NCBI GenBank assembly: GCA_023630585.1
Contig: CM042546.1
Span: forward strand, 15,705,310-15,769,309
Reading direction: 5' to 3'
Length of the DNA: 64,000 nt
Source of the DNA: Cranoglanis bouderius
Lineage: Eukaryota > Chordata > Actinopteri > Siluriformes > Cranoglanididae
Shown: piece by piece, positions 1-11,726 of the stretch
How positions within the stretch are numbered: the first letter of the stretch is position 1
Layout: each line of letters begins with the position of its first letter
Notes under the pieces: generated by a model
Databases searched by the model: none
Seen by the model: the letters and a program-made list of their open reading frames with translations, nothing else
Told to the model about the DNA's origin: nothing
Program-made: the position numbers and the translations under genes

Positions 1-607
1 TGATGAATCTCGATTTCTGCTGAGGCACACAGATGGTAGGGTTAGAATTTGGTGCCAACAGCATGAATTCATGGACCCAACCTGCCTTGTGTCAACAGTC
101 CAGGCTGGTAGAGGTGGTGTAATGGTGTGGGGAATGTTTTCTTAGCACACTGGGCCCGTTAATACCAATCAATCATCGCTTGAATGCCACAGTCTATATG
201 AGTATTGTTGACCATGTGCATCCCTTCATGGCCACAATTTACCCATCTTCTAATGGCTACTTCCAGCATGATAATGCACCATGCCACAAAGCAAAACTAA
301 TCTGAAACTGTTTTCATGAACATGACAATAAGTTCAATGTTCTTCAGTGGCCTTCCCAGTTACCGGATCTGAATCCAATAGAACAGCTTTGGGATGGGGT
401 AGAACGGGAGATTCACATCATGAAAGCGCACCTGCCAAATGTGCAGGAACTGCGTGATGCAATCATATCAGCATGGACCAGAATCTCAAAGGTATGTTTC
501 CCACATCTTGTGGAATCCATGCCATGAAAAATTGAGGCTGTTTTGAGAGCAAAGGTAGGCCCTACCCAGTATTAGTATAGTGTTGCTAATAAAGTGCTCA
601 GTGAGTG
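1..607 (+). mobile_element. Tc1/mariner relic, 3' part, left end cut by the window edge
   Basis: Translation of the first bases gives DESRFLLRH, the first catalytic Asp region. Further on are FQHDNAPCHKAK (second Asp) and PDLNPIEQLWDGVER (the Glu), followed by a C-terminus ending VGPTQY. All three acidic positions are present, but stops at several points (for example after AKLI, and TAG after MFS) break the frame. The right end matches the common fish Tc1 terminus ending CAGTGAGTG, followed by TA at 608-609. It is a dead copy on the plus strand. Confidence 0.85.
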
Positions 608-612
608 TATAC

Positions 613-1345
613 TTGCCAACAACAGCTTTTCAACAAAGTACTAATGTTGATCCTTTTTTGTGTCCGAATTCTTTTTTCAACATCAATTTCGCTTAAGGAT
701 TATGCTTATGAATACATACAGTATATCTAAATAGAACATTAACTCAGCTTACTTCTAACATATGTCAGCAGGACACCGGTCACTCCAACATCAGTCATCT
801 GGACTTCACTCACACAGTTTTGAGTCTTGTATCCTCTAACCTTGTCAAACCGAGACTTTGCTCACTCAAATATGTCACTCAGTCTTTGCTCGCTCAGATT
901 TATGTCGATATCTTTCAGGCATTTCTCGCTGAGGCTCTAGTCACAGACATGACGGACTTGGTCTGAATGATGTATTCGTGTCAGCGGGACTAACGTTTGA
1001 GTGACACTGATGTAAAATCTGAGTTAGACTGACTCAAATTTGCTGGACAGATTACCACTACGCTTGTAGGACAGTGTAGGATAGCATGATATCTACAGAG
1101 AGCCATGGCTGCACTGAAGAGACAGCCCTCTTTCTCTCTCTCCATCTATGGCTTTGACTATGAATGGCTCTGCAAAATCAGCAAGATTTTCACCATCAGT
1201 TAAATAAATAAATACATACATAACGGATATTCCATATTTATTTCGAGTATGTATTCTTACATCATAATCATGAACTGAAAAACTCTGTGTAACAGATGAA
1301 ATAAAGTAGTTCTGGTTTTGGATTTTTTTTTAAAAATTGGACCCT

Positions 1346-1350
<5 letters not shown>
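613..1350. other. No recognised feature
   Basis: Ordinary intron sequence. CACTCA-type words recur between 780 and 1060, but no clear repeat unit or palindrome could be fixed. Confidence 0.5.

Positions 1351-1398
<48 letters not shown>
1351..1398. repeat. (GT)24 microsatellite
   Basis: Uninterrupted GT dinucleotide run. Open frames across it translate as Val-Cys repeats and are not genes. Confidence 0.98.
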
Positions 1399-1400
<2 letters not shown>

Positions 1401-1954
1401 TCCTGGCTATGTGCCATCTGTTTGTGCATTATGGTATTTGTCCGTGCCTGTGTGTGTTTGCTGTAAAGCCATCAAGCTGCTGCGTAACTCCAAGGCACTT
1501 TGTGCAGCGCATTAATCATAGACAGCATTGACTGCTTCCCCGATCCAAACACGCTGACCTTCAGCTTACACAAAAGACATTAGTGCCGTCTATCTGCTTA
1601 AAATATGGAGGGAAGGAAACAGGGAAAAAGAGGGAGGGAGGGAGGCAGTGAGAGGAGCTTTCAAGGTAATGAAATCTTGCCATAATTTAGAGTAAAGACT
1701 ACTGGGGACAGGCCCTGGCCAAAGTCTAAAAAAAGAGTAGAGTCAGGACAAATTAAATTGGATTTCTTTTTTTTTTCTTGCTTTCTTTTAAATTAGGCTT
1801 AAGTGCATGCGTGGAGCACTTCTTCATTCTCGTTTTTTCCCCTCTCTTCCTACGAAAGCAAGATAACAGCATTATAGTGCAGAATGAATGGAATCATTTC
1901 CAAACCAATTAACCTCTGACAGAATGCATGAGAGGACGGGAATGAGAATGCTGC

Positions 1955-2152
1955 AGAGAGAGAGAGAAAGAGAAAGAGAAAGAGAGAGAGAGAGAGAGAG
2001 ACAGAGGGGGCTAATAATGTGAGAGAAAATGAGAATCTTTCCACAGGGTAAGTGTGTGAGTGACATGGGGTCCAGATAGTGATAAAGAGGACACAGCCCT
2101 AAGGCTATAGGAACCGTAGAAAGAGAGAACCACATAGGGAGACCTTATCCAT

Positions 2153-2187
<35 letters not shown>
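1955..2187. repeat. (AG)n run and nearby (CT)n run
   Basis: An impure GA tract at 1955-2004 and a CT tract at 2156-2187, about 150 bp apart and complementary to each other. They could fold into a purine/pyrimidine hairpin or triplex. The minus-strand open frames here (Ser-Leu repeats) are artefacts. Confidence 0.95.
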
Positions 2188-2190
<3 letters not shown>

Positions 2191-2304
2191 GTCTATTCTG
2201 GAATGAACTCATGCCCAGCTGCCACTGCTCCATTTAGTTAATTAAAGGTTCCATTTAAAGCTGCAGCCCGCTGGCAGTGTGCATGCCAATCAATAGCTTT
2301 TTGA

Positions 2305-2420
2305 TACAGCACATACTACACACTGTACCCAAACACTGCCCCACACTGCACCTTAACACAAGTATCTTGCTGCACAATACCTAAACATTCTCTCCTCACC
2401 CTTTACCCAAACACTCTCAA
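2305..2420. repeat. Degenerate outlying units of the 26-bp minisatellite
   Basis: Words such as CACTGTACCCAAACACT recur here with loose spacing, similar to the array at 2990-4150. The two are separated by about 550 bp of unrelated sequence, perhaps an insertion into an older and longer array. Confidence 0.45.
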
Positions 2421-2759
2421 CACCTTATTGGTCAAGAACATTTACTTACCATATGTCATGCAAACACACAAGCAAGAGTGAGGTTATACCGAATATCGGC
2501 ACGCCTGTGATTTGGCCGTAGGTAATCACACTCACTTTATAGCACGTCGGCTAGCTGGCTGACACTGATTTGTACATTCCTGTTAAAGGTGCTTCCAGGG
2601 AAACTGGCGTCCCTTCTTCCGTTCCATCTTCATCTGACGAGCTTTCATATTTTAAGTCAAAAGTTATATTCCTGAAAAGTATTGTTTGCCATGTCCACTG
2701 ATGATGTCGCTAACACTAGTGTAATAATCATTTCAAACTAGGAAGTTTAATTTTATTTG

Positions 2760-2809
2760 GCGATGGAATTTTATGTGGCGATGGAATTTTATGTGGCGAA
2801 TTTTATGTG
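2760..2809. repeat. Short 18-bp direct repeat
   Basis: GCGATGGAATTTTATGTG occurs twice in tandem, followed by a shortened third copy (GCGAATTTTATGTG). Confidence 0.85.
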
Positions 2810-2989
2810 ATTCACACAGTGAAACGTTCTAGTGTAGTTACAGTAAATATAAGCACATTTGGAACACTGCTTGACCAATCAAATTAGTGGACCAGAACTA
2901 ACTGTTTATTGGCTTGCTACTGATGCATTAACAAATAAAACGACAAACAAAAGATGGAGGACCAATATAACATGCCTGCCAAAACTATG

Positions 2990-4150
2990 CATTCTACACA
3001 CACTGTTCCCGAACAACATTTACTCAAACTGTACACTAACACACTCTACTCACACTGTTGCCCAACACTTCCTACTCACACTGTTGCCCAACACGGTCTA
3101 CTCACACTGTACTTCAACGTTCTCTACTCGCACTGTTGCCCAACACTCTTTACTCAAACTGCACCCCAACACTCTCTACTCACACTGTTGCCCAACACTC
3201 TCTACTCACACTGTTGCCCAACACTCTCTACTCACACTGTTGCCCAACACTCTCTACTCACACTGTTGCCCAACACTCTCTACTCACACTGTTGCCCAAC
3301 ACTCTCTACTCACACTGTTGCCCAACACTCTCTACTCACACTGTTGCCCAAAACTCTCTACTCAAACTGTATCCAAACACTCTCTACTCACACTGTTGCC
3401 CAACATGGTCTACTCACACTGTTGTCTAACACTCTCTACTCACACTGTTGCCCAACACTCTACTCACACTGTATCCAAACACTCTCTACTCACACTGTTG
3501 CCCAACACTCTCTACTCACACTGTTGCCCAACACTCTCTACTCACACTGCTCCCCAACACTGTTTACTCAAACTGTACCCCAACACTCTCTACTCACTGC
3601 TCCACAAAAATCTTTACTCAAATGGTACCCCAACACTCTCTATTCACACTGTACCCCAACACTCTTTACCCAATCTGTACCACAACACTCTCTACTCACA
3701 CTGTTCCCCAACACTCTTTACTGAAACTATACCCCAACACTCTCTACTCACACTATTCCCCAACACTATTTACTCAAACTGTACCCCAACACTCTCTACT
3801 CACACTGCTCCCCAACACTCCCTACTCACGCTGCTCCCCAACACTCTCTACTTACACTGTTCCCCAACACTCCTTGCTCAAACTGTACCCCAACACTCTT
3901 TACTCAAATGGTACCCCAACACTCTCTACTCACACTGTACCCCAACACTCTTTATTCAACATGTACCACAACACTGTCTACTCACACCACTCCCAAACAC
4001 TCACAACTCACACTCTTCCCCAACACTCTTTACTCACACTATTGCACAACAGTCTTTACTTAAACTGTACCACAACACTCTCTACTCAATCTGTACCACA
4101 ACACTGTTTACTCACACTGTTACCCAACAGTCTACTAACTATAGCACTCA
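2990..4150. repeat. 26-bp minisatellite, about 45 units
   Basis: Tandem units of 26 bp read ACTCTCTACTCAC then ACTGTTGCCCAAC. The core 3120-3560 is nearly identical unit to unit, and the flanks are more diverged (TACCCC or TCCCC replacing TTGCCC). Because 26 is not a multiple of three, three units (78 bp) encode a 26-residue repeat that is the same in all three forward frames, and no frame contains a stop. This explains overlapping open frames of 442, 261 and 256 codons. There is no sign of a start context, splice sites or codon bias favouring one frame, so I call this non-coding satellite DNA. Confidence 0.95.
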
Positions 4151-4159
4151 ATACTTACA

Positions 4160-5330
4160 CCATACCCAATACTGCAAAAATCTATAGTTGCTGGCAGGGT
4201 AACTCTAACAACTTCCCCATAATTTCTCAATAACTCAAATCATTTTGTTCTCCTTCCTTACAGCTCCATAACAATCCCAATGCAACATCCAAAACCGCTT
4301 CAACAATTTATACCCAAACCAATCTCCTCACTGCTCCCAAAACGTCTAATCCCAACATAGCCTTGTCAGCGTTTCCAACACCACAGTCAAAAAGTAAACA
4401 CCTCACTCTGCCACAATACAACCTGAACAACCTACACCCAAAGCAACCTACTTACCAGTCTTTAACACCCTAATTCCAAAGTAACTTTCTCATCTCCCTG
4501 CACTCCAAACCCAAAGCAATCTTCTCACCACTCAGTACCCCAAGTGAAGGTGTTGAGGTGGCCCTCTGAAATCCTCAAAGCCCAACAGCGACTTCTAGGG
4601 GCAGTGGTGGCTCAACGGTTAAGGCTCTGGGTTACTGTTGGGCCCTTGAGCAAGGCCCTCTTGCCGTATCATGGCTGACCCTGCGCTCTGACCCCAACTT
4701 CCTAACAAGCTGGGATATGCGAAGAAGATATGCTGTAATGTATAAGTGACAAAATAAAGTTCAAAAGAAAAATTCACCACCACCACTTAATACCCCATTC
4801 CCCAAGTAACTGCATAATCACTCTACAATACTCCAAACCCAGAGCAACTTCTTCACCAATCCTTCAATCCTTGAAAACACTTCAATTCCAAAGTAACTTC
4901 CTTGCTGCTGACTACGAACCCAATCTCAACACCCATCAACACCCTAATTCCACAGTATTTTTGTCACTTATCCACAATGCTCCACACCTAAAGTAACCTC
5001 CTCACCTCTCTTCACTATACTAAACCCAAAGCAACACTGCTCATCAGCACCTCATTCCAAAAGTAGTCTTGTCATCTACTTCCCAAAACCACCACCTTAC
5101 CACTCTCCAACATCTAAAACCCCAAAATAGCATCCCCCAAACCCAAACCTAATAATACCCCAACCCCAAAGAATCATCATGCTGCTTGACAACCTAAACC
5201 CAAAGCAAATTTCTCACCACTCCTCAACACAGCAATCAACAGGAAACCTCTTCACCAAACACAAAGCAAATGCCCACACACCAATCTCAAATTAAGTGCC
5301 TTTCCTCTCCACTGATTGATTGTCGAAGGC
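4160..5330. repeat. A/C-rich degenerate repeat region flanking the minisatellite
   Basis: Loose repeats of CCCAAAGCAACCT and CTCACCACTC words spaced by 30-40 bp, very poor in G on the plus strand. It looks like an old, eroded part of the same satellite region. It is interrupted by the SINE at 4598-4770. Confidence 0.6.
4598..4770 (+). mobile_element. tRNA-derived SINE, head internally deleted
   Basis: It begins GGGGCAGTGGTGGCTCAACGG and continues with GTTAAGGCTCTGGGTTACT, the box A side of a fish tRNA-derived SINE. It then passes straight to CTGTTGGGCCCTTGAGCAAG, the body, and ends in TGACAAAATAAAG. The box B segment (GTTCGANTCC) normally lying between is missing, so this copy is probably not transcribable by RNA polymerase III. 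It resembles Mermaid-type SINEs of teleosts; the name is from memory. Confidence 0.75.
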
Positions 5331-7774
5331 CCACAACAACTGGCAGCAACTGGAAAACTGTGGCTAAAAGTGTGTAGTGTGCACACATGAAGGGAAATTA
5401 CTGCTCAAAATTACCGCTCACATTTTCTCAAGAATATTATTATATCTTTATTTCTGCAGTGAAAGCCACACATTTGCCTTCAGCTAAGTTATTTTTTCTA
5501 AAGAGGGAAGAGGAAGATTCATCGGCTTTTGCTGGCAGCAGTGTGTCATCATTTGAATGGCTGTGTGCATTAACCACAAGGCCATGCTGGAACCATTACT
5601 GCTCATTAAGCTAGACAGGACCAGCGGTGAACTTGCATTAGCCGATCAATACCTTGCATCTCAACTAATAGGCTATGAGTTAAATTAACAAAAGGATTTG
5701 CCACTGCAGTAAAATCTATTTTCCAGTGATGTTTTTTTTCTCCTCCTTATCTTGTTTTTAGTTGCTCAGTTGTGAGCAGGCTGCAGCATCATGCAGGACC
5801 CAGGATGCGATGAGAGCAAAGATGAGGAAGGAATCCATGAAGCCATTGCTCACAGATGTGGGTCCATCTCCAGCCAATCCCAGAATGCCTTGGTCTCATC
5901 TCCCTGGAGGACAGCGGTTGGCCTTACCACATGATGCATTGTGCGTGTGTGATATTTCCAGCCCAATTTCCTGCGCTGGTGCTGTCCTCTCCGAGCCCTA
6001 GAGAGCGTGCTCCCATCAGCCCCCATTTTCTCTCAGGGTTTTTTTTTTTTTGTTTGCCTGCTTTATTTCTGTCCCAGAAGAGGAAGTGCACCATATCTCA
6101 CAGGAGCACACAGTGTGTGAATATGTGAGGCTAGCACGATCACTTTGCAGATTTTATTTTTTTTTACATCCCACAGCGGCACAGTGCCCTGCAGATAAGA
6201 CGCGCAGCTCTACACTCAGTGCCCTGCATCTACACGCCATCTTAATGAAGCATTAACCTTTAGCTGGGTCAAACATCAGGCTGCACCACACACAGCTGGA
6301 TCTGGAGCACAGTGGCGCCTCCCAAAGGAATCTTTTATGAAAAGCATGGGTAAAAAAGCAAAATAGAGTGTTGATGCAACCCTTTTAAGCTGTCCTATTC
6401 ACTATTGAGCAACGAATTTCCCATTGACACAGGACATGTAGCAGAACATAAAGGGTTAATGACTGTTTTTTGTGCATTTGGGTTGGAGAGGAGTGTGTTG
6501 CTATGGTGTCAGGCTCAATATGAGCATTAAAAGCAAGACATCTATAGCTGTGGAAAAGGCAATTGAAACTCAGATTGTCTGCTGCACAAAAAAGAGCAGG
6601 GAGATGGCTAAGGAAAATCACTTTCCTTGAGTGTTGTGTCTGCAGTGGCCTGCACTTAGTAGTAACACACACACACACACACACAAAATTATTTCAGATA
6701 CACATGCATACATAATCCCAGGGCTCTTTGTAGCACCACCACTGCCACATTCCTCCCCCTTGCTCCTGGAATAATCTGGTGGACAAGATGGATGTGTGTC
6801 CCTGTGGAGCACTTATACTCTCCATTTCCTAAAGCACTTGATCAGATGAATTGATCGCCACCCATAGTCCCCCACTACCGCCCGCCACCACCCCGCCCCC
6901 CCGCACCGCTGGTCCATCCATCCACTCTGGGGAGAGGCTCAAGGCTGTGAATTAGGTTTGCATCGACAGCCTTATGAAATGCACCTTCGATTTAATTCGG
7001 CGGCACAAAAGCTAAGTCAGGATTTGAAGCCAAGAGGTCAAATAATCAAAGAAAAGTAAAAGAGATGAGCAGAAGCTGCTGAGGAATGCAGACAGAGCCT
7101 CAAATGCAAAAGCTGCTCTTTCAGAAATATAATTATTGCATGAAAAAATGTTCTTTTTTCTCTTTAAAGTGGGATCTCTTCTATTTGACTAAAAATGAAG
7201 CATCAGGCAGATTTCCATCCCTTTTGGCTTTACACATTTGGCTTCTACTGGTGAGGAAATTGCATATAGCACCCACCCCTCGACCCCCCTCCCCCACCCC
7301 CAACATTATACATTATCCATTAACCTGTCTTGCTAGTCTCTATCTGCCTCTCTCTCACTCTGTCCCTTTAGAAATAACAGCAGGACCACGAACAGCACAC
7401 TTACACACACCTGAGCTCACTCTTATCAGCTTGCTGCATATGCTCCTCATACATACACACTCGTGTTGTACACACGCGCACTCAGAACTCCAGCTAAGTA
7501 CCAAGTATTAAAGCTCTCAGAGAAACTAAAAATATGCCTCTTGCCCGTCAGGTACGCCATATCCCCCTGCTCCCTCTCACACTGCCCTTGACATTTAAAC
7601 ACCCCCTACGGCTCATTCACCTTAAGCACACACACACACACGGAGTTGTGCCCCAGTTGAAATGTAGAATAGGTGTATATAAAAGTTGTAATATTCATCT
7701 TCATAAAAACCTATTATACTTAGGACGAAATGAGAGGAGAAGGTAAAAGATGAAAGAGGAATACCAAAGCTTTC

Positions 7775-7778
<4 letters not shown>
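5331..7778. other. No recognised gene; short (CA)n runs only
   Basis: Mixed unique sequence with a (CA)n run at 6664-6685 and homopolymer T tracts at 6040-6052 and 6157-6167. A stretch at 5762-6001 is open and preceded by a pyrimidine tract ending TTTTTAG. I found no homology and treat it as chance. Confidence 0.5.

Positions 7779-7817
<39 letters not shown>
7779..7817. repeat. (GT)n microsatellite
   Basis: Uninterrupted GT run of about 19 units. Confidence 0.97.
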
Positions 7818-7819
<2 letters not shown>

Positions 7820-8105
7820 CAGCAATCAATACGTTGAATACCTCTAGATCACATAATCAGCCTGCATGACAGTGTGAGGTTGAATGGTGCAGCAGCACAA
7901 GGAATGAGGGATAAAGATCATGGGAATAAAGAGAGAGTCAGAGTGATAAATTAATAATTAACTTTTTTTCCCCTTCTTTTACAGCAGCTCACAGCCCATG
8001 CTTACTTCTTACAGGATCCGAGAAAATACATGAAACCAAAAAAATATGTCCCGGAATCGCTAAGCACATCACAACTATTTCAATGTACAACATATATATA
8101 TATAA

Positions 8106-8452
8106 ATCTTCATGATGGTTTATCCTTTTTAACAACAAATGCTGTCTTCATAGGTGAAACTGAGGGCTAAACCCAAGAGTAGATGGACAGTAACAGGACA
8201 CACCTGGGTAACAAGAAACACCTGCCAGTCATGTGTTCCAATATTTTTGCTCACCCCAAAATTGGGCTGTCGGATACAAAAGGTTCTATTTTATGGTGTT
8301 TAACACATCTAGATGTAAATACCACGAAATAACAGCTGAAATCCTAAACTCTCATCTTATATCCATCTTTTGAGCTCAAACCTAAATGTCTTCAGTCTAC
8401 AACAAAAACAAATGAATTGGCCTTGCCGTTCCAATAGTTTCGGAGGGGACTG
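8106..8452 (-). mobile_element. Tc1-like family A, 5' end fragment
   Basis: Minus-strand copy of one long terminal region of a Tc1-like element. It contains GAAACTATTGGAACGGCAAG near the terminus, AACACATCTAGATG in mirror orientation, and the leader ending in AAAAAGGATAAACC before the transposase start. The outer end is followed by TA at 8453-8454. The rest of the element is absent. The same family recurs at 10196-11183 and 36817-37757. Confidence 0.75.
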
Positions 8453-8575
8453 TATAGGTGTTTCAAGTGTCTGTGGTGCAACTGAAATTCTACACAAACT
8501 TTTGTACTTTTATACTAACTCCTCACAGTTAGAAAATTGAAATAACTGCAGGACTGGACAGGAGTGGTCAAATTA

Positions 8576-8578
<3 letters not shown>

Positions 8579-8629
<51 letters not shown>
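8579..8629. repeat. (CA)25 microsatellite
   Basis: Uninterrupted CA run. Confidence 0.98.
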
Positions 8630-8631
<2 letters not shown>

Positions 8632-8854
8632 GTTCCTGGGTGACAGGGTGATCCCAATTCCACCTCTAAGTAACTAAATCAACACTGTGCAAGTGAGTGT
8701 GTCCGTGTATGTGTATGTAACTGCTTTCTCACACACACTCTCTTTCTGAGCTTGATTGATCCTGTAACCTCATTGTGAACTGCTGCCCTAAAGGTTACTT
8801 ACTGCTAACACAGCACTGCAAACATTCTTGGCCTAATCAGTCTGTCTCGTTCCT

Positions 8855-8858
8855 ACAC

Positions 8859-8909
<51 letters not shown>
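8855..8909. repeat. (CA)n microsatellite
   Basis: CA run with one CG interruption near its start. Confidence 0.98.
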
Positions 8910-8911
<2 letters not shown>

Positions 8912-9347
8912 CTGATCTCTGAAGCTCATCTGCAATGTGAACAGTGGGAAGAAGAAGAGCAGAAGTGGAGAGAACACATCCTTGCAGCGGCAGCAGCAGC
9001 AGCGGCGGCAGAGAGATCAGTAAGCAGAACGGCTGCATTAGATGTGACAGCAACAATTTCATACAACACTTACTGTCTGCTGCGAGCAATTTTCATAAAA
9101 GCGTGAGGAACGACGAAAGACCGGCATTCTTTTTTTTAAAAAGTGCGGGTGGATTCGTTGTGAAAAAAATTGCTTTTAATTATTAATACTGAGGCTTTCA
9201 GGATGTTTTCACCTTGAGAAAAAAAGCTCGCTCTCTCAGAGAGAGAAAAAAAAGAGCTACCGAAAAGGAAGAAAAGGACAGACACACACACACTCACAGC
9301 ACGTTGTTGCTCTCGCTGTGTGTTTTTGTTTGTTTGTTTTCAACCAG

Positions 9348-9408
9348 AATGTTCCTGGGACTTTTTCCCCTGCAGCTATTGGCTCAATTACCATTCCGGT
9401 GGCAAACG
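9348..9408 (+). other. Candidate short exon, signal-peptide-like (unconfirmed)
   Basis: A T-rich tract ends TTTTCAACCAG at 9347, followed by A-ATG and 20 codons (MFLGLFPLQLLAQLPFRWQT), then GTAATG at 9409. The encoded peptide is hydrophobic like a signal sequence. The upstream 400 bp (CAG/CGG-rich at 8985-9010, purine-rich at 9220-9290) resembles a 5' leader. It lies antisense in PACRG intron 2, and I recognise no protein family. It could be a first coding exon, a non-coding RNA exon, or chance. Confidence 0.2.
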
Positions 9409-9539
9409 GTAATGAATTACAGCTATATGATTAAGAAAGCGCTTTCGTAAATGCTGTGATCTTTCCATCAGCAAACAGCAAAATGTTAGAACCTGATAGT
9501 TCCATTGATTCATTTACACAGATGACTTATACTGTAACT

Positions 9540-9612
9540 GAAGCGTTGCGGTATCAGGATTCGAACACACAACCTTCCGATGAGTAGTCCAGAGCCTTAA
9601 CCTCATGTCAAG
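9540..9612 (-). mobile_element. SINE tRNA-like head fragment
   Basis: The reverse complement carries GTTAAGGCTCTGGACTACT and then GTGTTCGAATCC, a good box B, as in the head of the fish SINE at 4598. The body is missing. Confidence 0.6.
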
Positions 9613-10195
9613 AGCGAGTTCCTCCGTGTGCAAAACATGATGATCATATACTTATTCATTTCCCTTATTCTATATTAAATGCACTTAACTAGCTCGCCAT
9701 ATATTATTACATTATGCCAGCTACCACTTTTTAAGCCCAGCCAGTTCAGTTTCCAGGCAACAAAACATATGACTGGGCAACAGAATGGAGCATTTACTTG
9801 CTAATAAATGTATGATTTGGCCACCGTGACACCTTTATAGTCTATGTATACCTGTATGTAGGTTTACAGAAGTAGATAGTGTAGGCTAGTAGCATCCTGT
9901 GTATTTTTAAATGCCAAATTAGCACTTAAACAGAGGCATTAAGTTCTTTAACTAATGTTAGTTAAATCAACCTTCATACTATCAAAGCGTTGCTTGATGT
10001 AGTAAATGTTGCAGGATGCAAAGATACAAAGCACCTAAAACTAGCTAATTAACAGTGGCTAACTGTGCCTCATCCTGAGGGAAACAAGGTTTGAATTAGG
10101 CTTAAATTAGGTTTATACAGGCTTAGTTTATAAAATCACTGTTTAGATTGCTGGTTAGATTCTGTTAGAAACAAAATAAAACATAGATATTTGTT

Positions 10196-11183
10196 CAGCC
10201 CCCTCTGAAACTACTGGAACGGCAGGGCCGATTAATTTGTTTTTGCTGTAGACTGAAGACATTTGGGTTTGAGACCAAAAGATGAATATGAGAAGAGAGT
10301 TTAGAATTTCCTGGTATTTATATGTAGATGTGGCAAACGAAATAGAACATAGCACATTTTGTATCAGACCACCCAATTTGTAGGCGAGCAAAAATATCGG
10401 AACATGTGACTGACAGGTGTTTCTTGTTACCCAAGTGTGTTCTGTGAGACTGAGAACGATAAATAGCTCTGAACATCTACTCTTGGTTTTAGCCTTCAGT
10501 TTCACCTGTGAAGGTCAACGCAATGATTCTCGGAATCTTTTGATGATATTATGCACTGCAGATGAAGAGATATTCATAGTCTTCGCAAATTTACGCTGAG
10601 GAACATTATTATGAAATTGTTCCACAAATTGTAGACGCAGTTTTTTGCAGATTGGTGAACCTCTGCCCATCTTTACTTCTGAGAGACTCTGCCTCTCTAA
10701 GATACTCTTTTTATACCCCATCATGTTACTGACCTGTTGCCAATTAACCTCCAGCTGTTTCTTTTTAGTAACACTTACTTTTCCAGCCTTTTGTTACCTC
10801 CGTCCCAACTTTTTTGAGACGTGTTGCAGCCATCAGATTCAAAATGACCATATTTTTTTCTTAAAATGGTACATTTCCTCAGTTTAAACATTTGATATGT
10901 TGTCTATGTTATATTGTGAATAACATATGGGTTTATGAGATTTGCAAATCATTGCATTCTGTTTTTATTTACATTTTACACAGTGTCCCAACTTTTTTGG
11001 ATTTGTGGTCGTATGCTGTTATGTTGTTTTAACACATCTAGATGGACCACCACCGGGAAATAAAAGCTGAAATCCTAAACTCTTGTTTCATATCCATCTT
11101 TTGATCTCAAACCCAAATGTCTTTGGTGCATAGTACAAAAAAATTAATTGGTCTTGTCGTTCCAATAGTTTCAGAAAGGACTG
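10196..11183 (-). mobile_element. Composite of two Tc1-like families with a transposase HTH remnant
   Basis: Both ends are family A terminal repeats in inverted orientation (10196-10510 and 11018-11183), with TA after the right end at 11184. Between them, 10515-11017 belongs to a different family (B), recognised by GTCCCAACTTTTTTGGA and GTCCCAACTTTTTTGAGAC. B contributes a minus-strand frame at 10515-10724 encoding KLRLQFVEQFHNN, VPQRKFAKTMNISSSAVHNI and IKRFRES, a Tc1 paired-like helix-turn-helix. The catalytic domain is absent. B most likely inserted into A and then lost one end. Confidence 0.7.
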
Positions 11184-11726
11184 TAGCTATTCAAATAACA
11201 GTGCTATGTGCCATGTTTTATTTCACAACTTTCACTTTAACACATTGTAATTTGGTCAAAATTGAGAAATGAAATACATAATTTAAATTAAATGCATAAT
11301 CATTTTCAAGGAAAATGCTAGTTAATTTAACTGATGGATGACAGAAGTATTAATTGCACATTACTATTTAGCTAGCAGCTATAGAAATCTCATTCGCAAA
11401 ATGTTCATACATTGCCACTTCTTTGTTTTTATTTGACGTTCTTTTCGTTTATATTCGTTCCTACTCTTGAGAGCTCACAGTCTTTGCTAGCAACTCAACT
11501 TGTTACAGTTTGGTGTCACCTTAAAAGGCCACCAGTGTATCATGAACCGTCATTTGCTATCTGGAAGACAGGATCCCACATAGCAGGAGGTTCAAAATAT
11601 GATGGACACGTTTGAGACATTTTTCATCCCTTTCTGAAAGCAATTTAGCATAAATCAAATAGCTATGTAAGCTAAATTTTGGACCGGAGTGTCCTCCCAT
11701 CTGCTGGATTTGAGATAGTACAGTAC

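Larger units (their letters stand above)
1..11726 (-). other. pacrg: PACRG intron 2, partial
   Basis: It starts at the GTACTG donor at 11726 and runs off the left edge. The next conserved PACRG segment (after IAWK) was searched for by eye on the minus strand and not found, so this intron exceeds 11.7 kb. Confidence 0.75.

Noticed and set aside
1318..1531. Val-Cys repeat frames, and similar frames at other CA/GT runs
   Set aside because: Direct translation of dinucleotide microsatellites.
2859..4233. Overlapping plus-strand open frames of 442, 261, 256 and 123 codons
   Set aside because: They are the three frames of a 26-bp tandem repeat whose unit has no stops. No frame is favoured, and there are no splice sites or domains.
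4160..5330. CRISPR-like or regularly spaced repeat array
   Set aside because: Spacing is irregular, units are degenerate, and the genome is eukaryotic.
5762..6001. 79-codon frame after a TTTTTAG pyrimidine tract
   Set aside because: No homology; the downstream donor is unconvincing and no partner exon was found.
9540..9612. A tRNA gene
   Set aside because: Box B is good, but the fragment lacks a full cloverleaf and matches the head of fish SINEs.
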